DNA from: Nocardia shimofusensis NBRC 100134 | GTDB taxonomy: Bacteria; Actinomycetota; Actinomycetes; Mycobacteriales; Mycobacteriaceae | Assembly (NCBI RefSeq): GCF_001613125.1 | Contig: NZ_BDBT01000003.1 | Coordinates: forward strand, 329,478 to 393,477 | Direction: 5' to 3' | Length of the DNA stretch: 64,000 nucleotides | Shown: in pieces, positions 8,549-16,133 of the stretch | Layout of the letters: each line of letters opens with the position of its first letter | Numbering within the stretch: position 1 is the first letter of the stretch | Notes under the pieces: model-generated | What the model saw: only the letters and a program-made list of their open reading frames with translations | The model's database searches: none | What the model was told of the DNA's origin: nothing | Program-made: the position numbers and the translations under genes

Positions 8549-9796
8549 ATGTCCGTCGAGTCGGTCGGCGCGGTGCACCGGTGGTCGATGCTCGCCCTCG
8601 GCGTCTTCGCCCAGGCCTCCAGCGCCGTCTTCATCCACGGCACGCCTTTCCTGCTGCCCGCGCTGACCGAACGCGGAATGGCACTGCCGACCGCGGGTCT
8701 GCTGGTGGCGATGCCCACCGTCGGCCTGGTCTGCACGCTGATCGCCTGGGGCTACGTGATGGATCGCATCGGTGAGCGAAAAGTACTCGTCGCAGGCCCG
8801 GCCGTGATGTTCGTCGCCGGCATCGCCGCGGCGACGACCACCAGCGACATCGCCCTGGGCGCATTGCTTCTGCTCGGCGGCATCGGTGCGGCGAGCACCA
8901 ACTCCGCCAGCGGCCGGGTGATCGTCGGGTGGTTCCCGCCGGACCGCCGTGGCCTGGCGATGGGCATCCGGCAGACCGCGCAACCGCTGGGCGTCGGCAT
9001 CGGCGCGCTCACGATCCCCCTGGCGGCCGCCCAACACGGAATCCCCGCCGCCATCCTGGTGCCCGCGGTCATGGCGGGGATCGCGGCACTGGCCTGCCTG
9101 TTCGGGATCGTCGACCCGCCCCGCCCGAAAGGCGGTGCGGCCGACCGGGACAACCCCTATCGCGGCGATTCCACCCTGTGGCGGATACACGGCGCCTCGG
9201 TGCTGCTGGCCGTCCCGCAGGGCGTGCTGTGGACCTTCGCCCTGCTGTGGCTGCACCGCGATCTCGGCTGGTCGATTCCGGTCGCGGGCGCGGTGGTCAC
9301 CGCCACCCAGATCCTCGGCGCGCTGGGCCGAATCGGCGCGGGCGCCTGGTCTGACCGGGTCGGCAGCCGGCTGGGTCCGCTCTACCGGATCGCGGTCGCC
9401 GCGACGATCTGCACGGCGGCGCTCGGCGTGGCCGCCTGGACCCAATGGTGGTGGGCCGCCATCCCGCTGCTGTTCGTGGCTTCGGTGATCACGGTGTCGG
9501 ACAACGGTTTGGCCTTCACCGCCGTCGCCGAGATCGCCGGACCCTATTGGAGTGGACGGGGTCTGGGCATGCAGAACACCGGACAGAACCTCGCGATGGC
9601 CGCCATCCCACCGGTTTTCGGCGCGCTGATCACCTGGGGCGGCTTCCCCGCGGCCTTCCTCGGCGCCGCGGCTGTCGCGGCGCTGGCCGTTCCGCTGGTG
9701 CCGTCCGACCACACGCGGCGCACGCGCACAGAGGATTCCGCCGTGGACGCGGCCCGGCCGATCAGATCTCCAGCAGCTCGGCCGGATCCACGCTGA
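8549..9796 (+). CDS. Major facilitator superfamily transporter
   Basis: 415 residues from the ATG at 8549, which has a GAGGTGAG Shine-Dalgarno sequence; a TTG at 8519 would add ten residues without gain. About twelve hydrophobic segments are visible, with the MFS loop motif GYVMDRIGERKVLVAG after the second helix (about residues 70-85) and GAWSDRVGSRLG in the second half. The TRQ-type residues (MGIRQTAQPLG) recall the MFS group near Rv2994. The substrate is unknown. Its 3' end overlaps the convergent Uma2-type gene by 35 bases. Confidence 0.88.
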   Translation: MSVESVGAVHRWSMLALGVFAQASSAVFIHGTPFLLPALTERGMALPTAGLLVAMPTVGLVCTLIAWGYVMDRIGERKVLVAGPAVMFVAGIAAATTTSDIALGALLLLGGIGAASTNSASGRVIVGWFPPDRRGLAMGIRQTAQPLGVGIGALTIPLAAAQHGIPAAILVPAVMAGIAALACLFGIVDPPRPKGGAADRDNPYRGDSTLWRIHGASVLLAVPQGVLWTFALLWLHRDLGWSIPVAGAVVTATQILGALGRIGAGAWSDRVGSRLGPLYRIAVAATICTAALGVAAWTQWWWAAIPLLFVASVITVSDNGLAFTAVAEIAGPYWSGRGLGMQNTGQNLAMAAIPPVFGALITWGGFPAAFLGAAAVAALAVPLVPSDHTRRTRTEDSAVDAARPIRSPAARPDPR

Positions 9797-10361
9797 CCCG
9801 AAACCCGTTGTCCTGACCGACCTCCGCGATCAGCACCGAACCGGGATCGACCACCGACCGCGCGTGATAGATCCCACCCTCGAGCACCAGCCGATGGATG
9901 CGCGCACGCGGATGATGTTCCACTATCCAGTATTCGGGGATGCCGACAGCCGCGTACTCGCGCACCTTGCGCACCCGATCGGTGCGCTCGCTCACGGTGG
10001 CGGGCGCGATCACCTCCACCGCCAGCCGCACCTGGGTCCCCGGCAACACCCGCGGCGGATCGGCTACCAGCGCGTGACGGATCACCTCTCGCGGCACGAC
10101 CACGATGTCGGGTTTGCGCACCCCGCTGGACGTACCGACCTCCCAGCCACCGCCGAAACACACATGCAGGGCCGGATCCGCCGCTCGGTCCAGCGACCGC
10201 GCCATCCGCCGCACCACGTGATCGTGGCGGGCGCCGCGGTCGACCTGGACCAGTCGGCCGTCCTCGAGCTCGTAGTCGCGCCCGCGGCCGGGCAGCGCGT
10301 GCAGGTCGTCGATCGAATACGGACCGCGACCGGTCCCCGGAGTCATTCGTCGTTCGCGCAT
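9762..10361 (-). CDS. Uma2-family (DUF820) putative restriction endonuclease-fold protein
   Basis: 199 residues from the ATG at 10361 with GGGGAGG six bases upstream. The frame is open far upstream as antisense of leuB, but that extension has no protein character. PD-(D/E)xK-like pattern: the YELEDGRLVQV start, VRKPDIVVVPREV (Asp), LAVEVIAPATVSERTDRVRKVREYAAVGIPEYW (Glu-x-x then Lys). Uma2 proteins are abundant in actinobacteria and cyanobacteria, often in many copies; their target is unknown. It stands alone, downstream of leuB and convergent with the MFS gene. A second member of the family lies at 37.1-37.7 kb. Confidence 0.8.
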   Translation of the reverse strand: MRERRMTPGTGRGPYSIDDLHALPGRGRDYELEDGRLVQVDRGARHDHVVRRMARSLDRAADPALHVCFGGGWEVGTSSGVRKPDIVVVPREVIRHALVADPPRVLPGTQVRLAVEVIAPATVSERTDRVRKVREYAAVGIPEYWIVEHHPRARIHRLVLEGGIYHARSVVDPGSVLIAEVGQDNGFRVSVDPAELLEI

Positions 10362-10452
10362 CGCGACCTCCCCGCCGGTTCGAGCCGACCCATCGGCGAT
10401 CTCGTCCGTCCCGGATACCCAGCGACGCGGATTTCGAACGACGCGAAAGCAC

Positions 10453-10482
10453 GGGCCTCGCCCCCTGAGGAGGGCGAGGCCC
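10453..10482 (-). terminator. Terminator hairpin downstream of leuB
   Basis: An 11-bp perfect stem (GGGCCTCGCCC / GGGCGAGGCCC) with an eight-base loop lies about 100 bases after the leuB stop and before the Uma2 gene. Confidence 0.6.
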
Positions 10483-10579
10483 ATGTCATGGACTGTCGCG
10501 TGGGCGAGGCCCGCGTTCTCGCCGGCACCGAGCCGATGCTCGCTCCCGGCAGTTCGGGCACAGCCTTGTCGAGACCCGG

Positions 10580-11587
10580 TCAGACCGAGGCGGCGATCCG
10601 ATCGCCGACCTCGACCGTGGACGCCGCACCCGAACGTGCGGCCAGATCCTTGGCGACAGCCGCTTCGACGCGCGCGGCCTCGTCGGTCCGGCCGAGGTGG
10701 TTCAGCAGCAACGAGATCGACAGGATCGCCGCGGTCGGGTCCGCCTTCGACTGCCCCGCGATGTCGGGAGCGCTGCCGTGCACGGGCTCGAACATGCTCG
10801 GGTTCGCGCCGGAGGCGTCGATATTGCCGCTGGCCGCCAGGCCGATACCGCCACTGACCGCGGCGGCGAGGTCGGTGATGATGTCGCCGAACAGGTTGTC
10901 GGTGACGATCACGTCGAAGCGGCCCGGGTCGTTGACCATGAAGATGGTGGCGGCGTCGATGTGCTGGTAGGCCACGGTGACCTCGGGGAACTCCGCGCCC
11001 ACCTCGTCGACGGTGCGCTGCCACAACGAGCCGGCGAAGGTCAACACGTTGGTCTTGTGGACCAGGGTCAGATGCTTGCGACGCGCCTGCGCCTTCGCGA
11101 ACGCGTAGCGCACCACGCGCTCGATACCGAAGCGGGTGTTGGTGCTGACCTCGGTGGCCACCTCGTGCGGGGTCCGCACCCGGATCGCACCGCCGGTGCC
11201 GGTGTAGGGGCCCTCGGTGCCTTCGCGCACGACGACGAAGTCGATCTCGGGATCGCCCGCCAGCGGGCTGGTGACGCCGGGGAACAACTTCGACGGGCGC
11301 AGGTTCACATGGTGGTCCAGCTCGAACCGGGTACGCAGCAACAGACCGCGCTCGAGCACCCCACTGGGCACCGACGGGTCGCCGATCGCGCCGAGCAGAA
11401 TCGCGTCGTGTTCGCGCAGTTCCGGCAATACCGACTCGGGCAGGATCTCGCCGGTCGCGTGGTACCGCTTGGCGCCCAGGTCGTATTCGGTCTTCTCGAC
11501 GCCGGGCACGACCACGTCGAGCACCTTCAGCGCCTCGGCGATGACCTCGGGGCCGATGCCGTCACCGGGGATGACCGCAAGCTTCAT
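10580..11587 (-). CDS. leuB: 3-isopropylmalate dehydrogenase
   Basis: 335 residues of the isocitrate/isopropylmalate dehydrogenase family. Visible are the [15 protein letters not shown] start, the substrate arginines around [17 protein letters not shown], and the signature [26 protein letters not shown] near residue 230. It oxidises and decarboxylates 3-isopropylmalate using NAD+, the step after LeuCD. It is 86 bases downstream of serA but separated from it by a strong hairpin, so it probably has its own promoter or depends on read-through. The serA-leuB order matches mycobacteria. Confidence 0.96.
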   Translation of the reverse strand: MKLAVIPGDGIGPEVIAEALKVLDVVVPGVEKTEYDLGAKRYHATGEILPESVLPELREHDAILLGAIGDPSVPSGVLERGLLLRTRFELDHHVNLRPSKLFPGVTSPLAGDPEIDFVVVREGTEGPYTGTGGAIRVRTPHEVATEVSTNTRFGIERVVRYAFAKAQARRKHLTLVHKTNVLTFAGSLWQRTVDEVGAEFPEVTVAYQHIDAATIFMVNDPGRFDVIVTDNLFGDIITDLAAAVSGGIGLAASGNIDASGANPSMFEPVHGSAPDIAGQSKADPTAAILSISLLLNHLGRTDEAARVEAAVAKDLAARSGAASTVEVGDRIAASV

Positions 11588-11607
11588 GACAACTCCTCGT
11601 CACGCCC

Positions 11608-11643
11608 CACGCGCCGCCACCGGGTGTGCGGTGGCGGCGCGTG
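11608..11643 (-). terminator. Hairpin between serA and leuB
   Basis: A 14-bp perfect stem (CACGCGCCGCCACC / GGTGGCGGCGCGTG) with an eight-base loop lies 30 bases after the serA stop and 20 bases before the leuB start codon. It probably ends or attenuates serA transcription ahead of leuB. Confidence 0.65.
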
Positions 11644-11673
11644 ACGGCAATGTCTGGATCAGCGGGGTTTCGA

Positions 11674-13272
11674 TCAGAACAGGTCGACCAGGGCGATCTT
11701 GGCGGCGCCGACGGCCTCGCCGATCGCGGCCTGCACGTCTTCCGGAACCGGCTTGTTGACACGCAGGATCACGGTCGCGCCTTCCTTGTCGACGTCCTGA
11801 GCCAGCTGTGCGGCCTGGATGTCGATGTCGGCCTCGCCGAGCTTGGTGCCGATCTTGCCGAGCGCGCCGGGGCGGTCGTCGTAGTTCAGCACGGCCAGGT
11901 TCAGACCCTCGGCGCGCATGTCGTAGTTGCGGCCGTTGATGTTGACGATCTTCTCCACCAGCTGCGGCTCGGTCAGCGAGCCCGCGACATTGAGCGTGCG
12001 GCCGTCGCCGAACACCGCGCGCAGGTCGACCATGCTGCGGTGGTTCGGGCTCTCCGACGCGGAGGTGACCTCGACGCTGATGCCGCGTTCCTTGGCCAGC
12101 ACCGGCGCGTTGACGAAGGTGACCTCTTCCTCGACGTGCGCCGAGAAGATGCCACGCAGCGCCGAGAGCTCCAGCACGGCGACCTCCGAGGAAGCCAGCT
12201 CGCCGCGCACCTGCACCTCGACGCTGACCGGCAGCTCGTCGGCCAGCGCGCCGAGCAGCACGCCCTGCTTGCGCACGATGTCCAGCCACGGGGCGACCTC
12301 GTCGCCGACCACGCCACCAGTGACGTTCACCGCGCCGGGCACGAACTCGCCTGCCAGCGCCAGCAGCACCGACTTGGCGACGTCGGTGCCCGCGCGATCC
12401 TGCGCCTCGGAGGTCGACGCGCCCAGGTGCGGGGTGACGACGACCTGCGGCAGGTCGAACAGCGGGCTGTCGGTGCACGGCTCGGTCTCGAACACATCCA
12501 GACCGGCGGCCCGCACATGCCCGGAGTTGATCGCGTCGGCCAGCGCCTGCTCGTCGATCAGGCCACCGCGCGCGGCGTTGACGATGATGACGCCCTTCTT
12601 GGTGAGCGCCAGCTTCTCCTTGCTGAGCAGCCCCTTGGTCTCCGGGGTCTTCGGCAGGTGCACCGAGATCAGGTCGGCGCGGCTCAGCAGCTCGTCCAGC
12701 GTCACCAACTCGATGCCGAGCTGGGCGGCGCGCGCCGGGGAGACGTAGGGGTCGTAGGCGATGATCTTGGTCTCGAACGCGGCCATCCGCGCGGCGAACA
12801 GCTGGCCGATACGACCCAGACCGACGACGCCGACCGTCTTGTCGAAGATCTCCACACCGTTGAACTTGCTGCGCTTCCAGGTGCGCTCACGCAGGGTGGC
12901 GTCGGCGGCGGGGACCTGACGGGCCGCGGCCAGCATCAGGGTGACCGCGTGCTCGGCGGCGGTGTGGATGTTGGAGGTCGGCGCGTTGACGACCATCACG
13001 CCGCGCTCGGTGGCCGCGGGCACGTCGACATTGTCGAGGCCGACGCCGGCGCGCGCGACGATCTTGAGATTCTTGCCCGCCTCGAGCACCTCGGCGTCGA
13101 CGGTGGTGGCCGAACGCACGAGCAGCGCGTCGGCTTCGGGGACCGCGGCCAGCAGGGCCGGCCGGTCGGGGCCGTCGACCCAGCGAACCTCGACACCGTC
13201 ACCGAGCGCGTCGACGGTCGACTGGGCGAGCTTGTCGGCGATCAGAACAACAGGACGGCCTGCTTGGCTCAC
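11674..13272 (-). CDS. serA: D-3-phosphoglycerate dehydrogenase (long form with ASB and ACT domains)
   Basis: 532 residues, the long actinobacterial form. An NAD-binding Rossmann motif [13 protein letters not shown] lies near residue 150; catalytic Arg and His-type motifs follow ([27 protein letters not shown]). About residues 320-450 form the allosteric substrate-binding (ASB) domain and the last 80 residues an ACT domain ([19 protein letters not shown]), which in M. tuberculosis SerA binds serine for feedback inhibition. It catalyses the first step of serine synthesis. Start ATG has GGAG upstream. On the far side begins the accessory region. Confidence 0.96.
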   Translation of the reverse strand: MSQAGRPVVLIADKLAQSTVDALGDGVEVRWVDGPDRPALLAAVPEADALLVRSATTVDAEVLEAGKNLKIVARAGVGLDNVDVPAATERGVMVVNAPTSNIHTAAEHAVTLMLAAARQVPAADATLRERTWKRSKFNGVEIFDKTVGVVGLGRIGQLFAARMAAFETKIIAYDPYVSPARAAQLGIELVTLDELLSRADLISVHLPKTPETKGLLSKEKLALTKKGVIIVNAARGGLIDEQALADAINSGHVRAAGLDVFETEPCTDSPLFDLPQVVVTPHLGASTSEAQDRAGTDVAKSVLLALAGEFVPGAVNVTGGVVGDEVAPWLDIVRKQGVLLGALADELPVSVEVQVRGELASSEVAVLELSALRGIFSAHVEEEVTFVNAPVLAKERGISVEVTSASESPNHRSMVDLRAVFGDGRTLNVAGSLTEPQLVEKIVNINGRNYDMRAEGLNLAVLNYDDRPGALGKIGTKLGEADIDIQAAQLAQDVDKEGATVILRVNKPVPEDVQAAIGEAVGAAKIALVDLF

Positions 13273-13418
13273 AGTGGGTTACTCCTGGAGAAAGGGGGCG
13301 GCTAATTACCGGGGCCCAGCTTAGTGGGCAGGTTCCCCGCCGGTGCCGCCACCCGGTGGGCGGGTGCCATCAGTGGCATCGCGCCCCTGCGATGAATCGG
13401 GCAAACCAGGACACAGAA

Positions 13419-13453
13419 CGGGCTCCGCACCCACTTATCCGGTGCGGAGCCCG
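13419..13453 (-). terminator. Terminator of small peptide gene 1
   Basis: A perfect 13-bp stem (CGGGCTCCGCACC / GGTGCGGAGCCCG) with a nine-base loop lies 19 bases after the stop codon of the first small peptide gene. Confidence 0.75.
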
Positions 13454-13471
13454 CGTTCGGTGCCGACGTCG

Positions 13472-13603
13472 TCAGGCTTCCGACGAGCCCAGGGCCTCGA
13501 CGATGCCGTCCAGAACATCCATGACGATGTCGATGGCGCCCTCGACCACAACACTGCCGAGATCGAGTACGGCACTGCCGAGTCCGATGATTGCGCTGCC
13601 CAT
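13472..13603 (-). CDS. Small acidic hydrophobic peptide 1 (43 aa), first of three paralogues
   Basis: The 43-residue ORF starts MGSAIIGLGSAVLDLG and ends ALGSSEA. It contains seven Asp/Glu, no Lys or Arg, no aromatic residue and no signal peptide, and reads as one amphipathic helix with Asp/Glu every three to four residues. Coding support: GAGGAAGAGGAG ends six bases before ATG, a perfect 10-bp hairpin lies just upstream of it, a strong terminator follows, and a promoter-like box lies 109 bases before the start. The next two genes have the same arrangement and related GSA-(V/A)-(L/I) cores. I do not recognise the family. The size, acidity and lack of a signal sequence recall the PorA/PorH cell-wall channel peptides of corynebacteria, but that is only a hypothesis. 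Confidence 0.72.
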   Translation of the reverse strand: MGSAIIGLGSAVLDLGSVVVEGAIDIVMDVLDGIVEALGSSEA

Positions 13604-13623
13604 ATAGAACTCCTCTTCCTCGA

Positions 13624-13646
13624 GAACCGGTCGGGACGACCGGTTC
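13624..13646 (-). promoter_or_regulatory. Hairpin directly upstream of the ribosome-binding site of peptide gene 1
   Basis: A perfect 10-bp stem (GAACCGGTCG / CGACCGGTTC) with a three-base loop, two bases upstream of the GAGGAAGAGGAG ribosome-binding region. It could stabilise the mRNA or control ribosome access. Confidence 0.5.
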
Positions 13647-13711
13647 GGCCCCGGCTTCGCCGTTCAGCGGAAACCATTGGGGCGTCGGATGGTGAGTCAA
13701 CTTCGAACGCA

Positions 13712-13723
13712 AGGCTAGCAACG
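13712..13723 (-). promoter_or_regulatory. Promoter-like box of peptide gene 1
   Basis: Minus-strand CGTTGCTAGCCT. It contains TAGCCT (a -10 of TAnnnT type) with an upstream TG of extended -10 form. The identical 12 bases occur upstream of peptide gene 2, at the same distance from its start codon. Confidence 0.55.
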
Positions 13724-13785
13724 ATCCGATCAAGCCCCTGCCAGCCGAATCCCGAGTTCGGTTACGATACGGCAACACATCGATG

Positions 13786-13813
13786 AGGCCCCGCACCACC
13801 CGGTGCGGGGCCT
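13786..13813 (-). terminator. Terminator of small peptide gene 2
   Basis: A perfect 12-bp stem (AGGCCCCGCACC / GGTGCGGGGCCT) with a four-base loop lies 33 bases after the peptide 2 stop codon and before the promoter box of peptide gene 1. Confidence 0.75.
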
Positions 13814-13845
13814 ATCGTGCACAGCCTGGGGACACGGCGCGTTCG

Positions 13846-13959
13846 TCAGGCGCCGTCCGACGATCCGAGCAGCGCGCCGAGGCCCTCCAGGATGATCACG
13901 ACGATGTCGAGGGCCCCGTCGATGACAGCACTGCCGGTTTCGATGATGATCGGAATCAT
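13846..13959 (-). CDS. Small acidic hydrophobic peptide 2 (37 aa)
   Basis: The 37-residue ORF begins MIPIIIETGSAVIDGALDIV and ends LGSSDGA. It has five acidic residues, no Lys or Arg and no aromatic residue. It shares MIP(I/V)II(E/D)TGSA with peptide 3, and the GSAV core and LGSS(D/E) end with peptide 1. The ribosome-binding region GAGGAAGAGGAG is identical to that of peptide gene 1 and lies eight bases before ATG. The 5' region is GC-rich and self-complementary (GGCCGAGTTCGGCC near 14015). It has its own terminator and promoter-like box, so it looks monocistronic. Function unknown; membrane- or envelope-associated helical peptide inferred from composition. Confidence 0.72.
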   Translation of the reverse strand: MIPIIIETGSAVIDGALDIVVIILEGLGALLGSSDGA

Positions 13960-14068
13960 GGTGAAACTCCTCTTCCTCGCTGCGGTCGGGTGAAGCCGAA
14001 TCGCACCCAGGACCCGGCCGAGTTCGGCCGACCCCGGGCCGGGTGTGTAGAGCTACTTCCGACCGCAC

Positions 14069-14080
14069 AGGCTAGCAACG
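14069..14080 (-). promoter_or_regulatory. Promoter-like box of peptide gene 2
   Basis: Minus-strand CGTTGCTAGCCT, identical over 12 bases to the box of peptide gene 1. It lies 110 bases before the start codon (109 for gene 1). Confidence 0.55.
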
Positions 14081-14151
14081 TTCCGGACACATCCACGCAG
14101 GCAGATCAGCGTTTCGACAACGATCGGGTAACGCAGCCGCAGCGGAAACGA

Positions 14152-14185
14152 CGAGACCCCGCGCCGTTCTCGGCGCGGGGTCTCG
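14152..14185 (-). terminator. Terminator of small peptide gene 3
   Basis: A perfect 15-bp stem (CGAGACCCCGCGCCG / CGGCGCGGGGTCTCG) with a four-base TTCT loop lies 24 bases after the stop codon of peptide gene 3. Confidence 0.8.
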
Positions 14186-14209
14186 GAGCTTGTGCGTTCG
14201 CTTCCGCGA

Positions 14210-14326
14210 TCAGGCGCCGAACGAACCCGTCCACAGGGTGTTCACGAGACCGTTCAGCGCGGCACCCAGGGTGTCGAAGAGTCCGTTCAGAGCGGCGCTA
14301 CCGGTGTCGATGATAACGGGGATCAT
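14210..14326 (-). CDS. Small hydrophobic peptide 3 (38 aa)
   Basis: The 38-residue ORF starts MIPVIIDTGSAALNGLFDTL and ends WTGSFGA. It has an internal repeat of about 12 residues (GSAALNGLFDTL then GAALNGLVNTLW), two Asp, no Lys or Arg, one Trp and two Phe. The N-terminus MIPVIIDTGSA is nearly identical to that of peptide 2, so these are paralogues. AAAAGGAA lies six bases before ATG. It has its own terminator, and TAGCCT lies 105 bases before the start. Function unknown. It is the most diverged of the three and the least acidic, and perhaps a partner subunit rather than a duplicate; that is a guess. Confidence 0.7.
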   Translation of the reverse strand: MIPVIIDTGSAALNGLFDTLGAALNGLVNTLWTGSFGA

Positions 14327-14757
14327 GCGAATTCCTTTTCGTCGAACTGTCCCAGTATTCGAACTGGCTGACATATGGCACATCGAGACACCCCCACACA
14401 CGGTTACGGAAATTCCGAGAAATGTGAGCCAGGCTACTTCTCGACGCGCGAGGTGAATTCGAACACATGCACAATCATCCCCCGGGCGCGCCAACCCACT
14501 CTGACCTGCGAATATCTTCCGAATTCGCTGCGACCGAGCAACTGCGGCCACAGCGAAGCCCCGAAAACCGAGGCCTTGACAGTTTCGAGCATCGCAAGTC
14601 CCGACGTCCCACGAGAATTGCGCGGAAATTCTCGGCGATCTACCGCCGAGATCACACCGAAATAGGCCTTCACCTGCCGCCGAGATACGCCGGGAGCGAT
14701 TCCCCCGACCGCCGCGAGCCCATGGCGCGCGGCCTCCCGACCGACAGGCAGCGCCGG
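14327..14757. other. Intergenic region upstream of peptide gene 3
   Basis: 430 bases, less GC-rich than the flanks. It holds the leader and promoter-like box of peptide gene 3 (14431-14436). A 79-codon minus-strand ORF (14434-14673) and a 114-codon plus-strand ORF cover most of the rest. Neither has a convincing ribosome-binding site or recognisable motifs, so neither is called. Confidence 0.5.
14431..14436 (-). promoter_or_regulatory. TAGCCT promoter-like box of peptide gene 3
   Basis: Minus-strand TAGCCT, 105 bases before the start codon. It is the same hexamer at nearly the same distance as for peptide genes 1 and 2, although the preceding six bases differ. Confidence 0.4.
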
Positions 14758-14964
14758 TCAGCCGACGACCCTGACCCCCATCGCCTCCGGGCCGGACTTG
14801 CTGTGCCGTAGGTCGAAGCACACCCGCTGACCTTCTTCGAGCGACCGGAAGCCGGTCCCGGCCAGGTCCAGGTAGTCGACGAACACGTCGGGTCCGCCTC
14901 CGTCCTGGGCGATGAAGCCGAAGCCCTTCTCGCTGTCGAACCACAACACAGTGCCGTGCACCAT
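14758..14964 (-). CDS. Diverged cold-shock domain protein
   Basis: 68 residues, a single cold-shock domain. RNP1 is intact ([13 protein letters not shown], residues 11-23), but RNP2 reads VFVDY where active family members have VFVHY, and the usual K-W-F-N strand is LWFDS. The loss of the RNP2 His and the extra acidic residues suggest weaker or altered nucleic-acid binding. The next gene upstream encodes a standard paralogue with the identical [16 protein letters not shown] core, so this looks like a duplicated and diverged copy. The two genes are separated by a strong terminator. Confidence 0.88.
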   Translation of the reverse strand: MVHGTVLWFDSEKGFGFIAQDGGGPDVFVDYLDLAGTGFRSLEEGQRVCFDLRHSKSGPEAMGVRVVG

Positions 14965-15087
14965 CTACGTCTCGAGCCTTCTGTCGAACGTGCGGAACGA
15001 CGAATGTTACTGCGCCGGCGGTCCCCCGCCGATTCCGGCCCGTAGCGAACCGGCCGCCCCAGCCCCCACCACTCCCCCGTAAACGCG

Positions 15088-15118
15088 AGAAGCCCCGCAC
15101 CATCGGTGCGGGGCTTCT
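15088..15118 (-). terminator. Terminator of cspA
   Basis: A perfect 14-bp stem (AGAAGCCCCGCACC / GGTGCGGGGCTTCT) with a three-base loop lies 15 bases after the stop codon of the standard cold-shock gene. Confidence 0.8.
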
Positions 15119-15132
15119 GCAAAGTCGACGTG

Positions 15133-15339
15133 TCAGGCGACGACGCGGACATCCTGGGCCTGCGGGCCCTTCTGCCCCTGGCCGATCTCGAACTCCACGC
15201 GCTGACCCTCGTCCAGCGACCGGAAACCGGAACCGCTGACCGCCGAGTAGTGCACGAAGACGTCGGGACCGCCGCCGTCCTGAGCGATGAAGCCGAAGCC
15301 CTTCTCGCTGTTGAACCACTTCACAATGCCTTGAGCCAT
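15133..15339 (-). CDS. cspA: Cold-shock protein CspA type
   Basis: 68 residues. It begins [20 protein letters not shown] with intact RNP1 (KGFGFI) and RNP2 (VFVHY), the single-stranded nucleic-acid binding surface of cold-shock RNA chaperones. The ATG at 15339 has AGGAAAG upstream; the longer frame to 15426 is not supported. The length and sequence are those of the major actinobacterial CspA. It probably melts mRNA secondary structure. It is monocistronic, with its own promoter-like elements and terminator. Confidence 0.94.
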   Translation of the reverse strand: MAQGIVKWFNSEKGFGFIAQDGGGPDVFVHYSAVSGSGFRSLDEGQRVEFEIGQGQKGPQAQDVRVVA

Positions 15340-15680
15340 TTCATACTTTCCTGTAGACGAGCCGGGTAACGTGCAGTGCACCGGTCTCGTCAAACCAGAG
15401 TGCCACGACAGAGGAGATTCATCCACCTCTACGTGGACCTGATGTGAGGCAGCCGACGCCTCTCCGATTGTGTGACGCCCGACCCTCCCCTCTTTTCCGA
15501 GGTATCAGCCCTGGCCACAGGCTTCTTTCACATCGTAAGCACCTCGGGCCGGCGTATCGGTCAGCCGGAGTTCTGCATCGTTCACCCAGGGCTGAATCCA
15601 CTCGCATCGAGATATCGCAATTGCAGGCATATGCCTTCAGAATGTCGGCGCCTTACAGGCGCGTCGAGGGGTGCACTTCG
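15340..15680. other. Gene-free stretch between cspA and the deaminase gene
   Basis: 341 bases. The left third is the cspA promoter and short leader. In the rest I see no ORF with protein character, no tRNA fold and no strong hairpin. Base composition is closer to 60% GC by eye. The opposing ORFs here are shadows. Confidence 0.5.
15365..15393 (-). promoter_or_regulatory. Candidate cspA promoter
   Basis: Minus-strand TTGACG (15388-15393), a 17-base spacer, then GTTACC (15365-15370). A start about seven bases downstream would give a leader of roughly 20 bases before the cspA ATG. Confidence 0.4.
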
Positions 15681-16133
15681 CTAGGAGAGGTCGAGGTGTC
15701 GGTTCATCTCCATCGCGTCCTGCGCGAGGTCCGGCAATTCTGTGACATCGACACCGGACTGCAGCAGTTTCTCGACGCCGACACAGTCCGCCACGAACGT
15801 CGCGGGCTCACGCCATGCGATCACCACGCGCGAAATGCCCGCGCGCAGAATGCGGTCGGTGCACGGCAGACGAGTCTTGGTGGCTCGTTCCGAGCATGGT
15901 TCCAGGGTGCTGTAGATCGTGGCGCGGGCCAGCCGCGGATCGTCGGCAGCGAGCTTGTCCAGCGCCGCCTCCTCGGCATGCACCTTCGGGTCGGACTCGC
16001 GCGAGTAGCCGGTCGCGATTTCCACCCCGTCGGCGACGATTACCGCCCCCACAGAGAACGCTCCCGGCGCGGTCGGACACAACCGGGCCAACTCGATAGC
16101 GCGGCGCATCCATTGCTGATCGGTCCCACTCAC
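15681..16133 (-). CDS. RibD-like cytidine/deoxycytidylate-type deaminase
   Basis: 150 residues with the zinc-dependent deaminase motifs H-A-E-E (KVHAEEAALDKL, about residue 51) and P-C-S-x6-C (LEPCSERATKTRLPC, about 78). The WMRRAIELARLCPTAPGAFSVGAVIV start matches the N-terminal domain of RibD and related pyrimidine deaminases. The GTG start overlaps the TGA stop of the upstream reductase gene by four bases (GTGA), so the two are translationally coupled. Together they resemble a split RibD (deaminase plus reductase), as in riboflavin or deazaflavin-like pathways and some nucleoside secondary pathways. No other riboflavin gene is nearby, so the substrate is open. Confidence 0.85.
   Translation of the reverse strand: MSGTDQQWMRRAIELARLCPTAPGAFSVGAVIVADGVEIATGYSRESDPKVHAEEAALDKLAADDPRLARATIYSTLEPCSERATKTRLPCTDRILRAGISRVVIAWREPATFVADCVGVEKLLQSGVDVTELPDLAQDAMEMNRHLDLS

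Noticed and set aside
14434..14673. 79-codon minus-strand ORF upstream of peptide gene 3
   Set aside because: No ribosome-binding site, no recognisable motif, and it would overlap the promoter-like box of peptide gene 3.
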